Part shown: piece by piece, positions 59,447 through 64,000 of the stretch
How the letters are laid out: each line of letters begins with the position of its first letter
Position numbering within the stretch: position 1 is the stretch's first letter
Source of the DNA: Peristeroidobacter soli
GTDB taxonomy: Bacteria; Pseudomonadota; Gammaproteobacteria; Steroidobacterales; Steroidobacteraceae
Direction: 5' to 3'
DNA: 64,000 nt
Assembly (NCBI RefSeq): GCF_004138485.1
Contig: NZ_RYEV01000003.1
Location: forward strand, 930,001-994,000
Position numbers and translations under genes: made by a program
The notes under the pieces: model-generated
The model's database searches: none
Told to the model about the DNA's origin: nothing
The model's input: the letters and a program-made list of their open reading frames with translations, nothing else

Positions 59447-60460
59447 GTGAAATTTGCTCCTGTTCTTGCTTTGGGTCTGGCGCTGACCGGCTACATGGCC
59501 ACGTCGCTCGCCGGCGATTCGGAACACGACCGCGGTCATTCCAAGAATCGCGATAACAAGACCACCACGCTGTTCCGTCTGATGGGCAAGAACACCGTCT
59601 GGACGCCGGTGAAGTCGGTGGCTGTGAACTGGCAAACCTTTCACACGCAGGGTCTGGTGAAGATCGGCGATACGTTCTACGTCTCCGCGGTGGAAGTGCT
59701 CGAAGGCACGGTGCGTAACGGTGCGTCGACCGACTCGCTCTATGACTTCACCCTCGATCGCTCGACCGGCAATGGCCGCGGCTGGCTGTTCAAGTTCAAC
59801 GAGGCGGGCGAGCTGCTCGGCAAGGTCGAGCTCACCGACGGCAGCAAATATCACCCGGGCGGCATCGACTTCGACGGCAAGTTCCTCTGGGTGCCGGTCG
59901 CCGAATATCGTCCCAACAGCAACAGCAATATTTTCCGTGTCGATCCGAAGACGCTGAAGGCCGAGAAGATTTTCAGCGAGGCCGATCATATCGGCGGCAT
60001 CGTTCACAACACGCACGACGATACGTTGCACGGTGTGAGCTGGGGCTCGCGTCGTTTGTACACGTGGGAATTGTCCAGGCGCGGTCGCGACACCAAGGTG
60101 CGTTCGTCGGACTGGGTGCCGAATCCGCAGTTCTACATCGATTATCAAGACTGTCACTACCAGGGCGTCGCCTACATGCTCTGCGGCGGTGTGCAGACTT
60201 ACAGCAGCCCGAAGGGCAACGTGGCGCTCGGCGGTCTGGAACTGCTGGACCTGCGTCGCAATCGGCTCGAGCACCAGGTGCCGGTGAATCTGTTCATCGA
60301 CGAAGGCGCCGGCCCGACCGGCACGCTCGCGCTGACTCACAACGCATTCTGGCTGGAGCCGCTGGGCAATGGCTCGATGCGTGGCTATTTCATGACCGAG
60401 ACCGACAACCAGGCCGAGCTGGTGATTTACGACGCCACGCCCTGGGGAAGCTCTGATTAA
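59447..60460 (+). CDS. DUF6454-family exported beta-propeller-like protein
   Basis: A 337-residue secreted protein with a signal peptide (about 1-22, GYMATSLAG). Recurrent strand blocks such as HTQGLVKIGDTFYVSAVEVL, HPGGIDFDGKFLWVPVAEYR and HIGGIVHNTHDDTLHGVSWG look like a six-bladed propeller of the SMP-30/strictosidine-synthase kind. DUF6454 has no established activity. The GTG at 59447 is decided by a perfect AAGGAGG at optimal distance. That ribosome site lies inside a 9-bp hairpin, suggesting translational control. Single gene. Confidence 0.82.
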   Translation: MKFAPVLALGLALTGYMATSLAGDSEHDRGHSKNRDNKTTTLFRLMGKNTVWTPVKSVAVNWQTFHTQGLVKIGDTFYVSAVEVLEGTVRNGASTDSLYDFTLDRSTGNGRGWLFKFNEAGELLGKVELTDGSKYHPGGIDFDGKFLWVPVAEYRPNSNSNIFRVDPKTLKAEKIFSEADHIGGIVHNTHDDTLHGVSWGSRRLYTWELSRRGRDTKVRSSDWVPNPQFYIDYQDCHYQGVAYMLCGGVQTYSSPKGNVALGGLELLDLRRNRLEHQVPVNLFIDEGAGPTGTLALTHNAFWLEPLGNGSMRGYFMTETDNQAELVIYDATPWGSSD

Positions 60461-60648
60461 TCGATTTCCCCGGCCTCGGCAGGTCTGCAACTGATTGAAA
60501 TGCTTCGCCGATCGAAACCGATAAAGTCGAGTGGTGGCAATTGATCAGATGTTTCCTGGATCAATCGCGAGTGAGCCGAATCTGACCGGCGTTTTCGCGG
60601 AGGTCACGCTACTATGGCGCGACCTCCGCTCGCGCTGGGAAGACACCG

Positions 60649-61440
60649 TTGATTGCGCTGATTGGTATCGACGTCGATGGCACGCTGGTAGGCAGCTCCG
60701 GCAAGGTGCCGGATCTCGTTTGGGATCTGGCCGCGCAGGCACGTGCCAAGGGAATTCATCTCGCCTTGTGCTCGGGGCGGCCGGCGTTCGGCCTGGCTGC
60801 CGAATACGCGCGCTATCTCGATGACGACGGCTGGCACATCTTTCAGAACGGCGCCAGCGTCGTCAATCTCGCCACTCGTCATTCGCGCTCCACTCCGCTT
60901 CCTGAAGGATCCGTGCGCGGCCTGATCGCGCACGCGCGCGCGACCGGTCAAGTGCTCGAGTTGTATGGCGACGACGATTACGTCGTCGAGAGTGAAGCGC
61001 CTTGGGCGAGAGAGCATGCGGAGCTGCTCGGTCTGCCATTCAAACCACGACCGTATGAAATATTGTCGCCGCCGCTGGTGCGCGCGCAGTGGCTGGTCGC
61101 TCCGGAAGATGCAAAGAAAGTAGTCGCGCCACCCGATCTCGAGATGGCCGAGTCGACATCGCCGCTGATGCCCGACGTTCGCTTCGTCGGCTTGACCCGG
61201 CACGGCGTGAGCAAGGGCAGCGCCATGCGAGAGATCGCCGCGGCCTATCGCATCGACATGCGCGACGTTATGTATATCGGCGACTCGGGCAACGACCTGT
61301 CGGCCTTGCGTGTCGTCGGTCATCCGATTGCGATGGGCAACGCCGATCCTCAGGTCATCGCAGCCTCTGAGCGCACGGTGGGGCATGTCGATGATGTCGG
61401 GCTGGCGGACGCGCTGAGGATCGCTATAAGCAGCCGGTAA
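60649..61440 (+). CDS. HAD-superfamily IIB phosphatase (Cof-like)
   Basis: A 263-residue phosphatase of the Cof/YidA type. Nucleophile Asp8 and acid/base Asp10 are in LIGIDVDGTLVGSSG. Motif III Lys lies in HGVSKGSAMREIA, and motif IV is MYIGDSGNDLSAL with further family sequence HPIAMGNADPQVIAAS. All four motifs are intact. It should dephosphorylate sugar phosphates or flavin/cofactor precursors. The start appears to be a TTG at 60649 after GGGAAGA; no ATG or GTG fits. It lies upstream of the ThDP enzyme gene in the same direction. Confidence 0.88.
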   Translation: MIALIGIDVDGTLVGSSGKVPDLVWDLAAQARAKGIHLALCSGRPAFGLAAEYARYLDDDGWHIFQNGASVVNLATRHSRSTPLPEGSVRGLIAHARATGQVLELYGDDDYVVESEAPWAREHAELLGLPFKPRPYEILSPPLVRAQWLVAPEDAKKVVAPPDLEMAESTSPLMPDVRFVGLTRHGVSKGSAMREIAAAYRIDMRDVMYIGDSGNDLSALRVVGHPIAMGNADPQVIAASERTVGHVDDVGLADALRIAISSR

Positions 61441-61496
61441 CATAACGCGCGAGTCGCGCTAAGATTGGCGCTTGTCCACGATGACAGGTGAGCGCC

Positions 61497-63179
61497 ATGA
61501 CCATGAGTTCGAGCCATCCGCCGCGTACCGGCGGGCAACTCATTGTCGATCAACTGCTCACGCACGGAGCCGAGCTTGCTTTTTGCGTGCCGGGGGAAAG
61601 TTATCTGCCGGTGCTGGACGCGCTGTATACCGTGCGCGACCGCATCCGACTGATCACCTGCCGTCATGAGAATGGCGCGGCCAACATGGCCGAGGCGTAT
61701 GGGAAGCTGACCGGCAAGCCGGGCATTTGCCTGGTGACTCGCGGGCCGGGCGCGACCAACGCGTCGATCGGTGTGCACACCGCGTTTCAGGATTCGACGC
61801 CCCTGATTCTGCTCATCGGTCAGGTGGGTACGGATTTCATGGAGCGGGAGGCGTTTCAAGAGATCGACTACCGGCGCATGTTCGGGCCCATGTCGAAGTG
61901 GGTCGCGCAGATCGATCGTACCGATCGAATTCCCGAGTTCATTGCGCGCGCCTATCAGGTTGCGACCAGCGGCCGCATGGGGCCGGTGGTGCTCGCGCTT
62001 CCAGAAGATGTGTTGTCGGGAACCGCGGCAGTCGCCGATGCGCGGCCGTGGCAGCGAGTCGAGTCCGCGCCTTCGCCGGAGGCGCTGAGCACGTTGAGCC
62101 AGATGCTGGGCGAAGCGCAGCGGCCATTTCTGTTAGCGGGCGGCAGCGGTTGGGATCAGGCGTCCTGCGCACAGTTGCAACGTTTCGCCGAGACTCAGCA
62201 GATCGCCGTTGGATGTGAGTTTCGCTCGCAGGACTTGTTCGACAACGCGCATCCGAACTACGCCGGCGATGTCGGCATCGGCATCAATCCGAAGCTGGCC
62301 GAGCGCGTGAAGGCGTCGGACCTGGTGATCGTGCTCGGCGCGCGGCTGGGCGAGATCACGACCAGTGGTTACGGTTTGATCGCCGGTCCGGTGCCGACAC
62401 AGCGGCTGGTGCACATCTATCCGGAAGCTGACGAGCTGGGTCGTTTCTATCACGCCGATCTGATGATCAATGCGACCATGCCTGCGATGGCGCGAGCGCT
62501 CGCGGCATTGCCCAAGGTCACGCGCGCGGAAGCGAAGGCGCAGGTCGTGGCTGCGAACGCGGATTATCAAGCGTGGCAAGCGCGCAAGGAGATCCCGGGC
62601 AAGGTCCAGATGTGGGATGTGATTCAACACATGGATCGCGTGCTGCCGCCGGATGTCATCGTCACCAACGGCGCGGGCAACTACACGACCTGGGCGCATC
62701 GATTTCATCGCTATCGCGGCTTCCGGACGCAGCTCGCGCCGGCATCGGGAGCGATGGGTTACGGCGTTCCCGCCGGCATCGCGGCGAAGGCGTTGTATCC
62801 GAAACGCACGGTGATCTCGTTTGCTGGCGACGGTTGCTTTCTGATGACGGGCCAGGAACTGGCGACCGCGGTTCAGTATCAACTCAACGTCGTCATCATC
62901 GTCGTCAACAACAACATGTATGGCACGATCCGCATGCACCAGGAACGCGACTATCCCGCCCGGGTGTATGGCACGTCGCTGGTGAACCCGGACTTCTGCG
63001 CGTTTGCCAGGGCATTTGGCGCTCACGGCGAGTTGGTGGAGACGACGGAACAATTCGGGCCGGCGTTGGAGCGGGCCCTGAACGCGGGCAAGCCGGCATT
63101 GATCGAAGTGCGTATCGATCCGGAAGCAATCACGCCGAACGCGACGTTGCAGTCGATCCGGAACGCCGCGCAGAAATAG
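61497..63179 (+). CDS. Thiamine-diphosphate-dependent enzyme, acetolactate synthase-like
   Basis: A 560-residue ThDP enzyme with the three-domain layout of acetolactate synthase and glyoxylate carboligase. Catalytic Glu is in CRHENGAANMAEAYGKLTG, and the ThDP/Mg motif is ISFAGDGCFLMTGQELATA, continuing to VVNNNMYGTIRMHQE. The central domain has LVIVLGARLGEITTSGYGLI. There is no small regulatory subunit beside it, so it is more likely a catabolic or oxidase/decarboxylase relative than biosynthetic IlvB. The ATG at 61497 is chosen over a GTG at 61488. The NnrU gene follows 28 bp on. Confidence 0.9.
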   Translation: MTMSSSHPPRTGGQLIVDQLLTHGAELAFCVPGESYLPVLDALYTVRDRIRLITCRHENGAANMAEAYGKLTGKPGICLVTRGPGATNASIGVHTAFQDSTPLILLIGQVGTDFMEREAFQEIDYRRMFGPMSKWVAQIDRTDRIPEFIARAYQVATSGRMGPVVLALPEDVLSGTAAVADARPWQRVESAPSPEALSTLSQMLGEAQRPFLLAGGSGWDQASCAQLQRFAETQQIAVGCEFRSQDLFDNAHPNYAGDVGIGINPKLAERVKASDLVIVLGARLGEITTSGYGLIAGPVPTQRLVHIYPEADELGRFYHADLMINATMPAMARALAALPKVTRAEAKAQVVAANADYQAWQARKEIPGKVQMWDVIQHMDRVLPPDVIVTNGAGNYTTWAHRFHRYRGFRTQLAPASGAMGYGVPAGIAAKALYPKRTVISFAGDGCFLMTGQELATAVQYQLNVVIIVVNNNMYGTIRMHQERDYPARVYGTSLVNPDFCAFARAFGAHGELVETTEQFGPALERALNAGKPALIEVRIDPEAITPNATLQSIRNAAQK

Positions 63180-63207
63180 TTCGAAGCTCGAAGCCTCGGG
63201 AGCCACG

Positions 63208-63786
63208 ATGCTTTACCTGATCTTGGGACTGGTGATCTTCCTGGGCGTGCACTCGCTGGAGATTTTCTCGCCGACGTTGCGGAGTGCCGCGGTCGCCCGG
63301 CTCGGCGAGAAGCCCTACAAAGGGATCTACTCGCTGCTCTCCATCATCGGCTTCGTGCTGCTGATCTGGGGCTATGGCCTCGCTCGCCAGCATCCCATCC
63401 TGGTGTACGCGCCGCCGTTATGGATGCGCCACCTCACGCTGCTCCTGATGCTGCCCGTGTTTCCATTGCTGCTGGCGGCTTACTTGCCCGGTCGTATCAA
63501 AGCGGCGGTGAAGCATCCAATGCTTGCAGCCGTGAAGATGTGGGCCTTCGCGCATCTGCTCGCCAATGGCATGCTGGCTGATGTGTTGCTGTTCGGTGGC
63601 TTTCTGCTCTGGGCCGTGGCCGATCGCATTTCGGTGAAGCGACGCGCGGTGCTCCGGCCGTTGCCGGGGCCGCCGCCGAGTAAATTCAACGACGTCATCG
63701 CCGTGGTGGGCGGTCTCGCGTTGTATGTGATTTTCGTCTTCTGGCTTCACCTGAAACTGATCGGGGTCCCGCCGCTGGCGCTGTAA
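63208..63786 (+). CDS. NnrU-family membrane protein
   Basis: A 192-residue inner-membrane protein with five to six helices (about 1-16, 41-58, 72-95, 108-130, 160-185). The core NnrU block is KMWAFAHLLANGMLADVLLF, then GGFLLWAVADRISVKRR, and the N-terminus HSLEIFSPTLRSAAVARLGE fits. NnrU/MddA-type proteins are linked to nitrogen-oxide metabolism or to thiol S-methylation; no denitrification gene is present here, so the physiological role is open. It follows the ThDP enzyme closely on the same strand. Confidence 0.88.
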   Translation: MLYLILGLVIFLGVHSLEIFSPTLRSAAVARLGEKPYKGIYSLLSIIGFVLLIWGYGLARQHPILVYAPPLWMRHLTLLLMLPVFPLLLAAYLPGRIKAAVKHPMLAAVKMWAFAHLLANGMLADVLLFGGFLLWAVADRISVKRRAVLRPLPGPPPSKFNDVIAVVGGLALYVIFVFWLHLKLIGVPPLAL

Positions 63787-63908
63787 CTTTGGGTGTTCGC
63801 GACGCCAATGTATGCAAAGACTTTGCAAATGGCGCTTGCTCAAAACAATCAACAATGATTCAATGACCGCTCTTCTCATTAGCCCCTAGCGAAGCAAGGA
63901 GGGCACCG

Positions 63909-63953
63909 ATGAAACCAATCACCATGCACCTCCCGCCGGTGCGTACCCGGTAA
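63909..63953 (+). CDS. Possible 14-residue leader peptide
   Basis: MKPITMHLPPVRTR is followed by TAA. A perfect AAGGAGG lies at correct distance before the ATG, which is hard to explain by chance for so short a frame. It ends within a pair of competing hairpins near the window's right edge, so it may be an attenuation leader for a downstream gene outside the window. Three of the last six residues are Pro or Arg pairs, but no single amino acid dominates. Confidence 0.5.
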   Translation: MKPITMHLPPVRTR

Positions 63954-63968
63954 TACCGGGCTCCCGGT
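63946..63968 (+). promoter_or_regulatory. Two mutually exclusive hairpins after the leader ORF
   Basis: Hairpin A pairs CCCGGT (63946-63951) with ACCGGG (63955-63960). Hairpin B pairs ACCGGG (63955-63960) with CCCGGT (63963-63968); with a 4-base loop it has five pairs. Both use bases 63955-63960, so only one can form. The layout resembles an attenuator or leader switch, though no T-run follows. Confidence 0.4.
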
Positions 63969-64000
63969 AGAAAAAACCGCGGCTTGACCCCATATCGGGG

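Noticed and set aside
1-64000. CRISPR arrays, IS elements, integrases, rRNA genes, replication origin
   Set aside because: I looked for regularly spaced repeats, transposase or integrase motifs, rRNA core sequences and DnaA-box clusters and saw none.

Overview
The window is high-GC, densely packed bacterial chromosome with strong G/C bias at third codon positions and many 4-8 bp gene overlaps. The gene content is gammaproteobacterial and includes a TonB-dependent receptor beside a PQQ dehydrogenase, a PlpD-type patatin, an M13 peptidase, NnrU, Ohr, many AraC regulators and a YnbA-like phospholipid cluster. A soil or freshwater member of the Steroidobacteraceae/Nevskiales-Xanthomonadales neighbourhood is the best guess. 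That placement is inference; no rRNA or other phylogenetic marker lies in the window. I found no tRNA, rRNA, CRISPR array, transposase or integrase.

Layout. 1-5.6 kb: a minus-strand PQQ dehydrogenase/TonB receptor pair and a divergent patatin-barrel protein. 5.6-10.5 kb: a small conserved protein, an AraC regulator with a textbook terminator, an exported-looking MDR oxidoreductase, a class C-type serine hydrolase and msrA. 10.5-13.8 kb: a small accessory island. It holds a DNA methylase/specificity fusion that has lost its catalytic motifs, a translation-coupled two-helix membrane protein and a VapBC toxin-antitoxin pair. Its far side ends in a broken second copy of the msrA 3' end. 13.8-20.7 kb: a spermidine-synthase-like protein, a rhomboid protease with a long C-terminal domain, DUF3761, DUF1345, CYTH and DUF4279-like proteins, plus a gene remnant. 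20.7-26.3 kb: an S41 peptidase, a three-gene phospholipid operon (CDP-alcohol transferase, PlsC, CdsA) and an LTA-synthase-like enzyme.

26.5-35.3 kb: an HD hydrolase, an SRPBCC/methyltransferase pair, an M13 peptidase coupled to a membrane-anchored AraC regulator, AqpZ, a Tat-exported F420-type reductase and a minimal MscS channel. 35.6-42 kb: a tight five-gene sensory operon (kinase, receiver, periplasmic binding-like protein, porin, hybrid kinase with HPt). 42-48.7 kb: a PIN toxin with an unannotated 44-residue partner, a dihaem peroxidase-like cytochrome, a nitrilase-fold protein lacking its catalytic Cys, an MFS exporter, VOC, Ohr and AraC proteins. 48.7-55 kb: a 1189-residue lipoprotein built from two 548-residue units, and two TPR proteins. 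55-64 kb: GFA, Hsp70-like, chemoreceptor, a DUF6454 propeller protein whose ribosome site sits in a perfect hairpin, a HAD phosphatase, a ThDP enzyme, NnrU, and a short leader-like ORF with two competing hairpins at the window edge.

Most interesting are the msrA-flanked island with its dead methylase and regulatory dyads, the Shine-Dalgarno hairpin before the DUF6454 gene, the pseudo-nitrilase and the window-edge leader. Function calls rest on motif recognition only; no database search was run.
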